Notes: generated by a model from the sequence alone, not told the origin. A DNA stretch of 64,000 bases from Photobacterium ganghwense (GCF_003025595.1 NZ_PYMI01000011.1:39417-103416), one strand, 5' to 3'; counted from the stretch's first letter, positions 51,029-60,610 are shown. Made by a program: numbers and translations.

Positions 51029-52822
51029 TTACTTATTCTCAGCGGCTTCTTTAGCTGCCGCTTCTTCCGCTGCCGCGCCGTACAAACGGGCTTTTGGCTG
51101 CGACTTGGTGATAGTGACATCGCTGTAATCAATACGCGGTGCTTGATCACCGTTATAGAATGCCAGAGTGTGTTTCAGGTAGTTCACGTCATCACGCTCG
51201 GTACAGCCATCGTCAAGACGCTGGTGCGCACCGCGCGATTCACGACGATTGATGGCGGAATGTGCCATGGCTTCTGCCACTTCCAGGCCGTAGCCCACTT
51301 CAATCGCATACAGCAGGTCAGTGTTGAACACTTTGCCTTTGTCTTTGATGCTGATTTTCTTGTAGCGCTCACGCAGTTCAGCCAACTTGTCGATAGTGGC
51401 TTGCATCAGATCTTCCTGACGGTAGATACCACAACCGGCTTCCATGGATTGACCCATTTCAGTACGGATGTCAGCCCAGTTTTCGTCGCCTTCCTGAGCC
51501 ATCAGAGCATCGATGCGTGCCTGAACCGCGTCCATCTGTGCTTTTACTGCCGCATCGTTCCAGCCTTTGAAAGACTGTGCACGCTCAGCCGCACCTTCAC
51601 CGGCAACGCGGCCGAAGACAACCAGCTCAGCCAGGGAGTTAGAGCCCAGACGGTTCGCACCGTGCAGACCTACCGATGAACATTCACCAACGGCAAACAG
51701 ACCTTTGATGCGGGTTTCGTTGTGGCTGTTGGTTTCGATACCACCCATGGTGTAGTGCACGGTCGGACGAATTGGAATCGGCTCTTTAGCCGGATCCACG
51801 TTGACGTACGCTTTCGCCAGTTCACAGATGAACGGCAGACGCTCATGCAGGTATTCTTCACCCAGGTGACGCAGGTCAAGGTGAACCACATCGCCCAGTG
51901 GGTGCTTGATGGTGTTACCTTTTTGCTGCTCGTGCCAGAACGCTTGTGACACTTTGTCACGAGGGCCCAGCTCCATGTATTTGTTCTTTGGCTGGCCGAT
52001 TGGCGTTTCAGGGCCCATGCCATAGTCTTGCAGGTAACGGTAACCGTTCTTGTTAACGATGATACCGCCTTCACCACGACAACCTTCGGTCATCAGGATA
52101 CCGGTGCCAGGCAGGCCCGTTGGGTGGTACTGAACGAATTCCATGTCACGCAGTGGCACGCCGTGGCGGAACGCCATCGCCATACCGTCGCCGGTCACGA
52201 TGCCGCCGTTGGTGTTGCAGTGGTAAACACGGCCCGCACCGCCAGTGGCCAGGATCACAGATTTCGCTTTAATGCAGATCAGCTCACCTTCGGACATGTG
52301 GATAGCCACCAGGCCCTGTACTTCACCGTCATCGACGATCAGATCAACCACAAAGTATTCGTCAAAGCGTTTGATTTGCTTGTACTTGATAGAGGTCTGG
52401 AACAGGGTGTGCAGCATGTGGAAACCGGTTTTATCGGCCGCGAACCACGTACGCTCAACCTTCATACCACCGAAACGACGAACGTTTACTTCACCGTTTT
52501 CTTTACGGCTCCACGGACAGCCCCATTGTTCCAACTGGGTCATCTCGCGAGTGGCGTTTTCTACGAAATATTCAACAACGTCCTGTTCACATAGCCAGTC
52601 ACCACCACCAACGGTGTCGTTGAAGTGGTTGTCTAAGCTATCCTCATCCTTGATGACAGCAGCGGAGCCACCCTCTGCGGCTACGGTGTGCGAGCGCATT
52701 GGGTAAACCTTAGAAATCAGTGCAATTTCCAAGTCTGGGTTTGCTTCTGCCGCAGCGATGGCAGCACGTAGGCCTGCACCACCTGCGCCGACAACAGCGA
52801 TATCTGTGGTAATAGTCTTCAC
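51029..52822 (-). CDS. frdA: Fumarate reductase flavoprotein subunit FrdA
   Basis: FrdA reduces fumarate to succinate at a covalent FAD, the terminal step of fumarate respiration. It starts at a GTG with CGGAGG upstream. The FAD-binding VVGAGGAGLRAAI loop and the flavin-linked His (H45 in RSHTVAAEGG) are visible. The active-site region HPTGLPGTG and a C-terminal TERDD motif are also present. Length 597 aa is standard. First gene of frdABCD; AspA and DcuA, encoded 20 kb away, supply the fumarate. Confidence 0.98.
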   Translation of the reverse strand: MKTITTDIAVVGAGGAGLRAAIAAAEANPDLEIALISKVYPMRSHTVAAEGGSAAVIKDEDSLDNHFNDTVGGGDWLCEQDVVEYFVENATREMTQLEQWGCPWSRKENGEVNVRRFGGMKVERTWFAADKTGFHMLHTLFQTSIKYKQIKRFDEYFVVDLIVDDGEVQGLVAIHMSEGELICIKAKSVILATGGAGRVYHCNTNGGIVTGDGMAMAFRHGVPLRDMEFVQYHPTGLPGTGILMTEGCRGEGGIIVNKNGYRYLQDYGMGPETPIGQPKNKYMELGPRDKVSQAFWHEQQKGNTIKHPLGDVVHLDLRHLGEEYLHERLPFICELAKAYVNVDPAKEPIPIRPTVHYTMGGIETNSHNETRIKGLFAVGECSSVGLHGANRLGSNSLAELVVFGRVAGEGAAERAQSFKGWNDAAVKAQMDAVQARIDALMAQEGDENWADIRTEMGQSMEAGCGIYRQEDLMQATIDKLAELRERYKKISIKDKGKVFNTDLLYAIEVGYGLEVAEAMAHSAINRRESRGAHQRLDDGCTERDDVNYLKHTLAFYNGDQAPRIDYSDVTITKSQPKARLYGAAAEEAAAKEAAENK

Positions 52823-52848
52823 AGCTATCCTCCGAAGGTAAGACGAAA

Positions 52849-52877
52849 ATTATAAAAGTGCGCCGGGCGCACTTAAC
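52849..52877 (-). promoter_or_regulatory. frdA promoter or leader hairpin
   Basis: On the minus strand TATAAT (52849-52854) is 27 bp before the frdA GTG, with a poor -35 (GTTAAG) 17 bp upstream. The spacer holds AAGTGCGCC/GGCGCACTT (52856-52874), a strong stem followed by a T-rich stretch. It can be read either as promoter spacer or as a terminator-like attenuator. Confidence 0.45.
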
Positions 52878-52982
52878 CTTGAAATCCTAAGTTCATTCTA
52901 TGAAACAAAATCAGTAGAAAATTTGATTTAGACGCATCTTTTCCAAGGAAATACCCCCTAAGAGTAAGGTGATTACAGAAAC

Positions 52983-52998
52983 TGTGATTATTGTCACA
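52983..52998. promoter_or_regulatory. Consensus CRP site upstream of frdA
   Basis: TGTGATTATTGTCACA matches both half-sites of TGTGA-N6-TCACA exactly. It is 161 bp upstream of frdA and 343 bp before epmA. It may act on an upstream frd promoter that I cannot locate. Confidence 0.75.
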
Positions 52999-53340
52999 AG
53001 CTGTAATGTTTTGTCATTGTTAGCAACTGAAAACGAGTTGTTTTAGATGTTTCTGGCTCGTTGTTGATGTGTTTCTATTTTATGGCGTAAATCCTTGTTG
53101 TCCAATAAGATAGCCGATGAACAAGGCATTCTGCCCAGAAAGAATGTTAGTTTAATATCGCTGACGTGACCGGATTGTTAACTCAATGTGTGTTTGGTGT
53201 GGTTTTGTCGCTGTGGTTTCGTGTCTTATTTTGTTCATAATTATTCATAAGTTGCGGGTGCACAGAGCGGCTGTTTCAGATCCGCAGATTTGCTACCATA
53301 ACGGCCTTTATTTCAGCAGTTAGAAAGATCGAAACCGGCT

Positions 53341-54312
53341 ATGACTACCCATTGGCAACCTACTGCATCCCTTCCTCAACTGAAGCAGCGAGCCGCGATT
53401 CTGGCTCAGATCCGCGCCTTTTTTGCCGCCCGTGATGTGTTGGAAGTGGACACCCCGGCGATGAGCCAGGCGACCGTGACAGACATTCACCTGCACACTT
53501 TCCAGACCCAGTTTGTTGGGCCGGGCTTTGCCAACGGGCAACAACTGTATCTGATGACCAGCCCGGAATTTCATATGAAGCGCTTGCTGGCGGCAGGTAG
53601 CGGGCCGATTTACCAAATCTGTAAATCCTTCCGCAATGAAGAATCCGGGCGCTATCACAATCCGGAATTCACCATGCTGGAATGGTATCGTCCGGGCTTT
53701 GACCATCACACTCTGATGGACGAAATGGATGACCTGTTGCAGATGGTGCTGCAGTGCGGGGCCGCAGAGCGCATGACCTATCAGCAGGCGTTTCTGACGG
53801 TACTGGGCGTGTGCCCGCTGACGGCGGAGATGGATGCACTCAAAGCGGTCGCGGCGACGCTGGGACTGGCTGATATTGCAGAGCCGGAAGACGATCGGGA
53901 TACCCTGCTTCAGTTACTGTTTAGCGTGGGAGTGGAAGCGAAAATTGGCCAGCAGGCCCCGGCGTTTGTTTATGATTTCCCTGCTTCTCAGGCGGCGCTG
54001 GCGCAAATCAGCCCGGCAGATGAGCGGGTAGCAGAACGTTTTGAGGTGTATTTCAAAGGCATTGAGCTGGCGAATGGTTTCCATGAACTGGCCGACGGCG
54101 ATGAGCAGCTGGCACGGTTTGAAGCCGACAACCGCAAACGACTGGAGATGGGGCTGGCACCACAGCCGATTGACCTGCATCTGGTCAACGCCCTTCGGGC
54201 GGGATTTCCTGACTGTGCTGGCGTGGCGTTAGGCATTGATCGTCTCATCATGCTGGCTCTGGGGTTGGATCATATTGATCGTGTAACAGCGTTTCCGATC
54301 GAGATTGCCTGA
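53341..54312 (+). CDS. epmA: EF-P beta-lysine ligase EpmA
   Basis: EpmA is a lysyl-tRNA-synthetase-like enzyme that attaches (R)-beta-lysine to EF-P instead of tRNA. The 323-aa protein is a bare class II catalytic core without an anticodon domain. It has motif 2 (CKSFRNEESGRYHNPEFTMLEWY) split around the ATP site, and motif 3 GVALGIDRLIMLALG. It is divergent from frdA, the conserved arrangement, and acts with EpmB. Confidence 0.96.
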   Translation: MTTHWQPTASLPQLKQRAAILAQIRAFFAARDVLEVDTPAMSQATVTDIHLHTFQTQFVGPGFANGQQLYLMTSPEFHMKRLLAAGSGPIYQICKSFRNEESGRYHNPEFTMLEWYRPGFDHHTLMDEMDDLLQMVLQCGAAERMTYQQAFLTVLGVCPLTAEMDALKAVAATLGLADIAEPEDDRDTLLQLLFSVGVEAKIGQQAPAFVYDFPASQAALAQISPADERVAERFEVYFKGIELANGFHELADGDEQLARFEADNRKRLEMGLAPQPIDLHLVNALRAGFPDCAGVALGIDRLIMLALGLDHIDRVTAFPIEIA

Positions 54313-54394
54313 TAAGGATCGTATCGACCAACACAACGAATGAGAGAGTCTGAAAGAGGCTAAGGCAGACTAAGGTAGGCCAAGCTTAAACTTA

Positions 54395-54436
54395 GACTCG
54401 ACAGACAGTCACCCGTGGATGACTGTCTGTCAGTCT
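54395..54436 (-). ncRNA. Strong hairpin, possible 3' end of a Fur-controlled small RNA
   Basis: AGACT-GACAGACAGTC pairs with GACTGTCTGTC-AGTCT: 16 base pairs with one bulged base and a 10-nt loop. On the minus strand it lies about 120 nt downstream of the candidate transcription start near 54556. It is not followed by a run of T, so it is an imperfect terminator. Confidence 0.4.
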
Positions 54437-54561
54437 GAGCTCCTCTGACGGAGCGCTGCCCCGGCCATAGGGCATGAGGAACAGCCTGTGGACGGTGTGG
54501 TCAGGCGTCAGTTAGGATTTCAAGGCGTCTTACCGCCCGCAGAGCTGACTCACACGTGGCA

Positions 54562-54604
54562 AGTATAACTCGCTATCACGTAGATGCAAATGATTCTCAA
54601 TTGC
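54562..54604 (-). promoter_or_regulatory. Fur box overlapping a minus-strand promoter
   Basis: The inverted repeat GCAAATGA-TTC-TCAATTGC (54586-54604) contains the Fur core TGAGAATCATT on the minus strand. TTTGCA (54585-54590) and TATACT (54562-54567) form -35 and -10 boxes exactly 17 bp apart, with the -35 inside the Fur site. No coding gene lies downstream on the minus strand. Confidence 0.55.
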
Positions 54605-54703
54605 TGGTGTGGGATGCATCCCTTTTATTGATAGTTTTAAGCTCTGATACCTAATTTCAAACGTCTACGTAAGCTTGTCATCATTGCCTGAGCTGTGTGG
54701 CGC

Positions 54704-55603
54704 TTAGTGGCTCAGAATCAATACGGTGCCCAGCACTGCCAGACAGGCGCCGCACCAGGCCTGCCAGGGCGGCATGATTCGGGTATACAGCCACAGTAGA
54801 GGCAGAATCATGATCGGGGTCGTTGAAGAGAGCAGCGCCACCATGCCGACATCGCCGTAGCGCAGGGCATAGAGGATAAATGTCATTCCGACCGCCATAG
54901 CCAGAAAGCCATTCAGAGCAACCTGCAGAAAAATGGACAGGGTGATTGGTTGGTGCGGACGGGCGAGGCGCAGCCCGGTGATTCGCAGCAGACTGTGCGC
55001 AGCAAAGGCACTGGCCATGCGCATGGCTGACGCTGCAACCGGGTCAATATCGGTCTGCATCACCGGTTTGGCGATCACCGCACCTAACGACTGGCACAGT
55101 GCTGCAGTCAGACCCAGAGCAATTGCGACCCACAGGGTACCGTGACTGCCTTCCCAATGGTGGTGGCTGGCATCTTTCTGACGGCTCTGGCCGAAAAAGA
55201 TGGCCAGAGCCACGCCGCTGAACACCAGAATGCCACCCACCAGTTTCCAACCCAGTAGCTGTTCATCAAACAGCCAGATCCCGAGTAACGCTGAAAAAAC
55301 CGCATGGCAGGAAAATAGCAGTCCGGCGCGACGCGGGCCAATACGGTTGAAACAGGCAAACAAGGCGGTATCGCCGATGAAGATCCCAACCAGACCGGAT
55401 AACAGCATGACGCTGGCCGCCTCCCAGTGCAGGGTGGCCCAGCCGCCGTTCAGTAAGGCCATGACGGACAGCATGACCGTGACGCAGGCCATCCGCCAGC
55501 GGCTGTAGGCAAAGGCGCCGAGATGGCGGGACGGTGTGACAGAAATCAGGCTGCTGACAGCCCACAGCATTGCGGCGCCGAGCGCCAGCCATTCGTAACC
55601 CAT
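54704..55603 (-). CDS. EamA/DMT family transporter (299 aa)
   Basis: This is a ten-helix drug/metabolite transporter made of two EamA repeats (about residues 1-140 and 150-299). It starts MGYEWLALGAAMLWAVSSLI with AAGGAATATC upstream. The conserved Lys/Trp-containing pattern GWKLVGGILVFSGVAL is at the end of the first half. Members export amino acids, metabolites or drugs; the substrate is unknown. It is monocistronic by spacing. Confidence 0.88.
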   Translation of the reverse strand: MGYEWLALGAAMLWAVSSLISVTPSRHLGAFAYSRWRMACVTVMLSVMALLNGGWATLHWEAASVMLLSGLVGIFIGDTALFACFNRIGPRRAGLLFSCHAVFSALLGIWLFDEQLLGWKLVGGILVFSGVALAIFFGQSRQKDASHHHWEGSHGTLWVAIALGLTAALCQSLGAVIAKPVMQTDIDPVAASAMRMASAFAAHSLLRITGLRLARPHQPITLSIFLQVALNGFLAMAVGMTFILYALRYGDVGMVALLSSTTPIMILPLLWLYTRIMPPWQAWCGACLAVLGTVLILSH

Positions 55604-55804
55604 GATATTCCTTATCGTACAGTGAGTTGCCTGCGCATCGGGCGAAGCACAGCGGTGCAGGGCGCTTATCTTGCGGCAAGGGTGCCAAGCGGTGCAATGT
55701 TTTTCTGGCTGGCTGGCAGAGCTTGGGGCAGCGCGGGTCGGCTGCCCCGGATGTGTCAGGGGCGGTGGGCGTTCAGGGATGGCAGACGGAATCTGCGGCG
55801 GTCG

Positions 55805-56530
55805 TTATTGCAGGATCACCCGGGCATTGAGCGGCTGCACCGGTCGGGCGTTATCCCCCATGATTTCGTGCAGGGCTGTGGTCTGTGCAGGGCTGCTGGC
55901 CTGAGGCTCTTTCAACACATACCAGCGTACTCCTTCGGTACAAGGTGGGGTCGTTAACGAGCCGCTGAAACGGTAATAGTCGCGTTCACGCGGCAACAGG
56001 TCAGCCGGGTTGATGGTTGCACCCGGTGTGCGGGTTTCCCCGGTTTCCGGCAGGCTGTTCAGCAGGTTGCCCAGGGTTGCGTTACCCCGCGGGCCGGTTT
56101 CAAACATGGCGGCAATGACAGCCAGTTGCCCTTGTGAGCTGGCATGGACAAAGTGGACCTCCAGCGGAAATTGTTTGCCCTTGATGGTGTTTTCTGACGG
56201 CGTGTGGAAATGGAACTGTTTGAGGGTGAAGGTTTCGCCCTCAATGTCCAGGGTGTTTTGCCCGCTGACATTGGCCTGAATGGTGTGGCCGTTGTTGATA
56301 AGTTCACTCACCTGGCCTTGGTAATCAATATGTAATGGTGCCAGTTTGGCGGACAGGGTTTCGGTTATGTTTACCGGGCTCTGGTTCAGCCCCTCGCCAC
56401 AGGTTTCAAACTGCTCACCCCAGTGTTCGACGCCATGGGCGCCCTCATAATGCCAGTCGGCGGCGCTGGTTTGGGTGGCCCAGCTGGCGGCCAGCAAGAA
56501 TAATGCTGCTTTGGTCATGGTTGTGTTCAC
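55805..56530 (-). CDS. Periplasmic alpha-type carbonic anhydrase
   Basis: It converts CO2 and bicarbonate in the periplasm. A signal peptide (ALFLLAASWATQTSA, cleaved near residue 23) precedes the mature domain. The zinc-binding histidines are in KQFHFHTPSENT and EVHFVHAS, and the conserved substrate-pocket sequence SGSLTTPPCTEGV is present. I chose the GTG at 56530 because GAGAGGG is correctly spaced before it; an ATG four codons later is possible, and the longer upstream reading has no signal-peptide logic. It stands alone. Confidence 0.92.
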   Translation of the reverse strand: MNTTMTKAALFLLAASWATQTSAADWHYEGAHGVEHWGEQFETCGEGLNQSPVNITETLSAKLAPLHIDYQGQVSELINNGHTIQANVSGQNTLDIEGETFTLKQFHFHTPSENTIKGKQFPLEVHFVHASSQGQLAVIAAMFETGPRGNATLGNLLNSLPETGETRTPGATINPADLLPRERDYYRFSGSLTTPPCTEGVRWYVLKEPQASSPAQTTALHEIMGDNARPVQPLNARVILQ

Positions 56531-56904
56531 GATGTTGCCCTCTCTGATTGTTATATGACCGGGCTGTCTGGCTCGGCCGGCGCATTTTACGGCGGTGCCG
56601 GGTGGGGGGAATGAGGAAATCGCCGTTTTGGCAGCTATGTTGGAATCTAGCAAAAAATGACGGCAGATAATGAAAAGTTAGGTCTTAGTTTTGCGAGGCA
56701 GTTGGCACCGTGCCGTCGTGTCGGCAGCTTTGCTGCGGGCGTTTCGCTTGCCTGGTATCAAGCCTAGACGGCTGAGAGGCGAAGCGGTTGTAAGGAAAAC
56801 AAAAAGGCCGCGCAATAAAGGCGGCCGGAGAAGGAACAACCAGACGTTATTGCCTGAGTGTTTAAGAGGCGATGTTCATGACGACACCCGTTTCGTCACG
56901 GCAA
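56531..56904. other. 374-bp gap between two leftward genes
   Basis: It holds the chemoreceptor terminator (56807-56827) and the promoter region of the carbonic anhydrase gene, in which I cannot fix a promoter. Nothing else is evident. Confidence 0.5.
56807..56827 (-). terminator. Chemoreceptor terminator
   Basis: GGCCGC and GCGGCC pair around a 9-nt loop, with TTTTTG following on the minus strand, about 75 bp past the chemoreceptor stop. Confidence 0.65.
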
Positions 56905-58788
56905 TCAGACCTGAAAGCGAGAGACATCTTCACGCATTTCGTTTGCTGCACGGTGCATCGCCCGGGCGCTTTCGGTCACGGCCCCGGTTTGGACCGCCAA
57001 ATGATCCGAGACATCTTTGATGGCCTGAGTATTGCGGCTGATGTCTTCACTCACGGCGCGCTGCTCTTCGGCGGCACTGGCAATCTGGGTCGCCATGTCC
57101 GATATTTCCGTAATCGCTTGAGTGATCTGGTTGAGGCTTTCGCTGGCGGCTTCGGCGTAACCGACGCTCTGACCGGCCAATTCGGTACTGGTCTCCATAC
57201 TCTCAACCGCCTGACGGGTGTTCTGCTGCAGGGTGTCAATCATGCTGCGGATTTCCTCGGTTGAGTCGTGGGTGCGCTGGCTCAGGACGCGAACCTCATC
57301 GGCGACCACCGCAAATCCCCGGCCTTGTTCCCCGGCCCGGGCGGCTTCAATGGCAGCGTTCAACGCCAGCAGGTTCGTCTGCTCGGCAATGCCCTGAATG
57401 GTTGACAGAATCTGGTTGATATTCTGGGCATTTTGTTCCAGTTCGTGAATCACATGAGCGGCATCCTGCACCTGATTGGCCAGCTGCGTAATGGCATGAC
57501 GGTTCTGGCCAATTACGCCCTGACCTTCTTCGCAGGCGGTGGTGGAAGCCTGCGCCGCCGAGGCGGTCAACTCGGCATGACTGGCGACCTCGGCAGAAGT
57601 GGCCGACATTTCGTGAATGGCGGTCGCGATCTGGTTGACGTCATTTTGCTGCTCGGCCACTTTGTGGCTGGCCATTTCCGTCTGATTGGCGGAGTGACCG
57701 GCCTGCTCACCGAGGGTGTGCGACTGCGCGACAATGGTTTTAATCATCGACTGCAATTGACCGAGGAAGCGGTTAACGTGCTCGGCCAGTTCCCCAATTT
57801 CATCCTGCCGCTCGATATCAATACGCTGGGTTAGGTCTCCGCTGCCTTGTGCTAGTTGCGCCATCGACTCGCTCAGGCGGGTCAGCGGACGCAGCAGGCT
57901 GTTGAAGATCAGGGTCGCGATTGCGGCGATCACCACATACAGTGCTACCGAGGCCAGCAGAACAAACGTGATCTGGCGGCCAATCGAGGCATAGGCCAGA
58001 TCTTTGTCTTCCACCAGTACCAGGGTCCAGTCCGTCCCGGCGATGGGGGTGGCATACAGCAGTTTGTCACGGTTGTCAGTGTCAAAACGGAAAGCGTGGA
58101 TAGTTTGCTCGCGCTCAATTTGTTTCAGCAGTGCGGGCGTTAAATCGGCATCCAGACGGGTCAGGGCTTGCTGGCTGAGCGATTCATCGCGGTAGGCCAC
58201 TATCTGGTTGTTGCCATCCAGCAGGAAGGCGAAACCGTCGTGATCCAGCTTCAGGCTCAGTACCTGCTGGATGATGTCAGTAATGGTCAGATCGGCCGCC
58301 AGTACGCCCTGATGTTTGCCCCGGAAGGCTTTGGCCAGGCTGACCACCATGCTGCCGTCAAAGTCCTGATAAGGTGCGGTCACGATCAGGCCGCTTTGCC
58401 CCATGGCATCTTTGTACCAAGGACGGCTACGGGGATCGTAATCTGCCGGCCAGTCTTCGGTTTTATCGCCATAGGCAATATGGCCGTCGCTGAAACCGGC
58501 ATAGACCGACAGGAACTGGCCGGCACGTTTGGTCAGCAGTAACTCACGGTCGATATTGTCCTGATTGGCGATCAGGGTTTCATTGGCCAGCAGCATGTCA
58601 CTGCGGATTGCCAGCCAGTCAGTAATGTAACGGCTGGTGGCCTGGCCCATGTCTTTCATCTGGTTACTGACGGCATAGGTAGTTTCTGCTTTCAGCTGGG
58701 AAATGGATATCCACGCCTGAACGGCGCTCACGGTGGCAATGATCACTGCAATGGCGATCTGTATTTTGAGTTTTAGTGTCAGTTTCAT
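56905..58788 (-). CDS. Methyl-accepting chemotaxis protein with dCache-type sensor (627 aa)
   Basis: An N-terminal helix (about residues 8-28) is followed by a large periplasmic domain (about 30-275). Its central motif, YDPRSRPWYKDAMGQSG, is the dCache_1 signature that binds amino acids and other small molecules. A second helix (about 280-305), a HAMP domain, and the signalling domain with LLALNAAIEAARAGEQGRGF then VVADEVRVLSQRT follow. I chose the second of two adjacent ATGs (58788), which is better spaced from GAGAGAG. It is unrelated in the sensor part to the chemoreceptor at 44441. Confidence 0.92.
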   Translation of the reverse strand: MKLTLKLKIQIAIAVIIATVSAVQAWISISQLKAETTYAVSNQMKDMGQATSRYITDWLAIRSDMLLANETLIANQDNIDRELLLTKRAGQFLSVYAGFSDGHIAYGDKTEDWPADYDPRSRPWYKDAMGQSGLIVTAPYQDFDGSMVVSLAKAFRGKHQGVLAADLTITDIIQQVLSLKLDHDGFAFLLDGNNQIVAYRDESLSQQALTRLDADLTPALLKQIEREQTIHAFRFDTDNRDKLLYATPIAGTDWTLVLVEDKDLAYASIGRQITFVLLASVALYVVIAAIATLIFNSLLRPLTRLSESMAQLAQGSGDLTQRIDIERQDEIGELAEHVNRFLGQLQSMIKTIVAQSHTLGEQAGHSANQTEMASHKVAEQQNDVNQIATAIHEMSATSAEVASHAELTASAAQASTTACEEGQGVIGQNRHAITQLANQVQDAAHVIHELEQNAQNINQILSTIQGIAEQTNLLALNAAIEAARAGEQGRGFAVVADEVRVLSQRTHDSTEEIRSMIDTLQQNTRQAVESMETSTELAGQSVGYAEAASESLNQITQAITEISDMATQIASAAEEQRAVSEDISRNTQAIKDVSDHLAVQTGAVTESARAMHRAANEMREDVSRFQV

Positions 58789-58998
58789 CATATCTCTCTC
58801 GAATGCGCATGTTTTTAGTGTTATTGCGAGGAGGTGGTTGTGTGGCTGTGTGATTGTCGCTGGGTTCGGATAAAAGCGCGTCAGAACGTCGGCAATATGA
58901 ACATTTATCGGCGGTTTGGGGCTTATCATTAGCCAGAAATGTTAGTTTTTACGTGACCCTCATTGCAAAACTCGGTTTTTCAGGGCGTTGAACGCAAA

Positions 58999-59025
58999 AA
59001 GGATGCGGTGTGAGGCCGCATCCTT
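58999..59025 (-). terminator. DASS transporter terminator
   Basis: AAGGATGCGG and CCGCATCCTT are perfect complements with a 7-nt loop and T residues on the minus strand, 60 bp past the transporter stop. Confidence 0.85.
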
Positions 59026-59084
59026 GTCATAAACGTTGTGTCTCAGCGTTACGCGACAGCGTCTTCCTGCAAAGACGCTGACGG

Positions 59085-60500
59085 TCAGGTGATGATCATG
59101 GCACCGGCATAGACGACGGCGAGGCCAACCAGCCCGATGATGAGGCCGGTCTTGGCCATGTCTTTGCTCTCAATCAGTCCGGTTGAGTACGCCAGGGAGT
59201 TCGGTGGCGTAGACACCGGCAGGATCATCCCCAGAGAGGCCGAGAAAGCGACCACGACCAGCACCCCTTGCAACCCGCCCAGTGACGCCAGGCTGTCCAT
59301 GGAGGTCGCCACGGCTGCGGCAATGGGCATCAACAGGTTAGCGGTGGCGGTGTTGGACATGAAGTTGGCCATCAGCCAGCAGATCATCGACAAAGTCAGG
59401 ACAACGGCAATCGGCGACAGCACATCATAGTCCACGGCATGGGCCAGTGCCTCAGCCAGACCGGTTTTCTCCAGTCCGAGGCCAATCGCAATCCCCCCGG
59501 CAACCAGCCACAGTACATCCCAGTTGATCAGCTTGAGTTCTTCTTTCCCCATGATGCCGGTCAGCGTGAACACCGCCAGTGGAATAATCGATACCACATA
59601 GGTGTTCATGCCGTGCAGGGCGGTGGTCATCCACAGCACTATCGTCAGGGCAAAAGTGATATACACCACGATTGCCTGCCAGCTGGTTTGGAACTGACCG
59701 TCCAGCTGGAGCGTCATATGGCGCTGAGAGGACGGGAACAGTTTTTGCAGCAACCACCAGGCAAAAGTCAGCTGCAGAATCACAAACGGCAGGCCGATGG
59801 TCATCCAGCCCAAAAAGCTGATGCTGTTTTCTCCGGTCAGGTACTGCAGGGCAATGGCGTTGGGCGGGGTTCCGATCGGCGTGGCGATGCCGCCGGTGTT
59901 CGCCGCGACAGGAATACACAGCACCAGCGCTTTGATGCCGATATCTCCTTTGGGAACCGAGGCCACAATGGGGGCCAGCAGTGCCAGCATCATCACTGTG
60001 GTTGCGGTGTTAGACATAAACATCGAGAACACTGCGGTGATCAGCATCAGGCCCAGCATGATGAACTTGGGCTGGGTCCCAAACGGTTTTAAAAGAACCC
60101 GGGCCAGATTGTTATCCAGTTCATATTTGGAGGCGGCAATCGCGAGGGCAAAGCCGCCCATAAACAGAATGATGATCGGTGAAGAAAAGGCGCCAAAAAT
60201 GTCGGTATATTGCAGCATTACCCCCATGTCGTGCCCTTCCGGGGGAATGCGGAACAGGTGCAGCCCTTTATCGGAAATCATGATCAGTTCCAGGGCGATA
60301 ATCAGAATGGAAGTGGCAAATACCGGCACTGGCTCGAGTACCCACAACAGGGCCGCGAGGGCAAAAATGGCCAGCAGACGATGCTGGGTCAGGGTGAGAT
60401 CGTCAATCGGAATCGCATCAATCGGCAGCGTCAGGATACCGAGCGGGATCCCGAAAGCAACCAGCAGTTTGAAGATATGGGCAAGCGAAAATGTTGGCAT
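59085..60500 (-). CDS. DASS family sodium/dicarboxylate symporter (INDY-like)
   Basis: It imports succinate or related di/tricarboxylates with sodium, like VcINDY of Vibrio cholerae. Two inverted repeats carry the signature SNT motifs (MFMSNTATTVMML and ANFMSNTATANLLM) and the PPN-type loops IGTPPNAIAL and STPPNSLAYS that hold the substrate. About 11-13 helices. I chose MPTFSLAHIFKLL at 60500; the frame has an ATG at 60539 as well, and neither has a clear ribosome-binding site. It complements DcuA in C4-dicarboxylate use. Confidence 0.9.
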   Translation of the reverse strand: MPTFSLAHIFKLLVAFGIPLGILTLPIDAIPIDDLTLTQHRLLAIFALAALLWVLEPVPVFATSILIIALELIMISDKGLHLFRIPPEGHDMGVMLQYTDIFGAFSSPIIILFMGGFALAIAASKYELDNNLARVLLKPFGTQPKFIMLGLMLITAVFSMFMSNTATTVMMLALLAPIVASVPKGDIGIKALVLCIPVAANTGGIATPIGTPPNAIALQYLTGENSISFLGWMTIGLPFVILQLTFAWWLLQKLFPSSQRHMTLQLDGQFQTSWQAIVVYITFALTIVLWMTTALHGMNTYVVSIIPLAVFTLTGIMGKEELKLINWDVLWLVAGGIAIGLGLEKTGLAEALAHAVDYDVLSPIAVVLTLSMICWLMANFMSNTATANLLMPIAAAVATSMDSLASLGGLQGVLVVVAFSASLGMILPVSTPPNSLAYSTGLIESKDMAKTGLIIGLVGLAVVYAGAMIIT

Positions 60501-60591
60501 AGTCTGTTGGTTTGCATATGAATTAATAGCCGCCAGCATACTATTGAGGGGAGGGGAATTCCCTCGGCGTGGTCGATTTTTTGCACAAAAA

Positions 60592-60610
60592 AAGGGGCCA
60601 GAGGCCCCTT
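60592..60610 (-). terminator. psd terminator
   Basis: AAGGGGCC and GGCCCCTT with an AGA loop and seven T residues on the minus strand, 22 bp past psd. Confidence 0.9.

Larger units (their letters stand above)
52823..53340. other. Divergent control region of frdABCD and epmA
   Basis: It contains a likely frd -10 with a hairpin in the leader (52849-52877) and a consensus CRP site (52983-52998). The epmA promoter must lie at the right end, but I cannot place it. No gene is seen. Confidence 0.6.
54313..54703. other. Folded non-coding region between epmA and the EamA gene
   Basis: It holds no gene I can support. The notable parts are a Fur-box promoter at 54562-54604 facing left and a very strong hairpin at 54395-54436. 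Together these could define a small leftward transcript of roughly 150 nt. Confidence 0.55.

Noticed and set aside
54313..54604. RyhB small RNA
   Set aside because: The promoter has a Fur box, but the conserved RyhB core that I know is not present, so I do not use that name.
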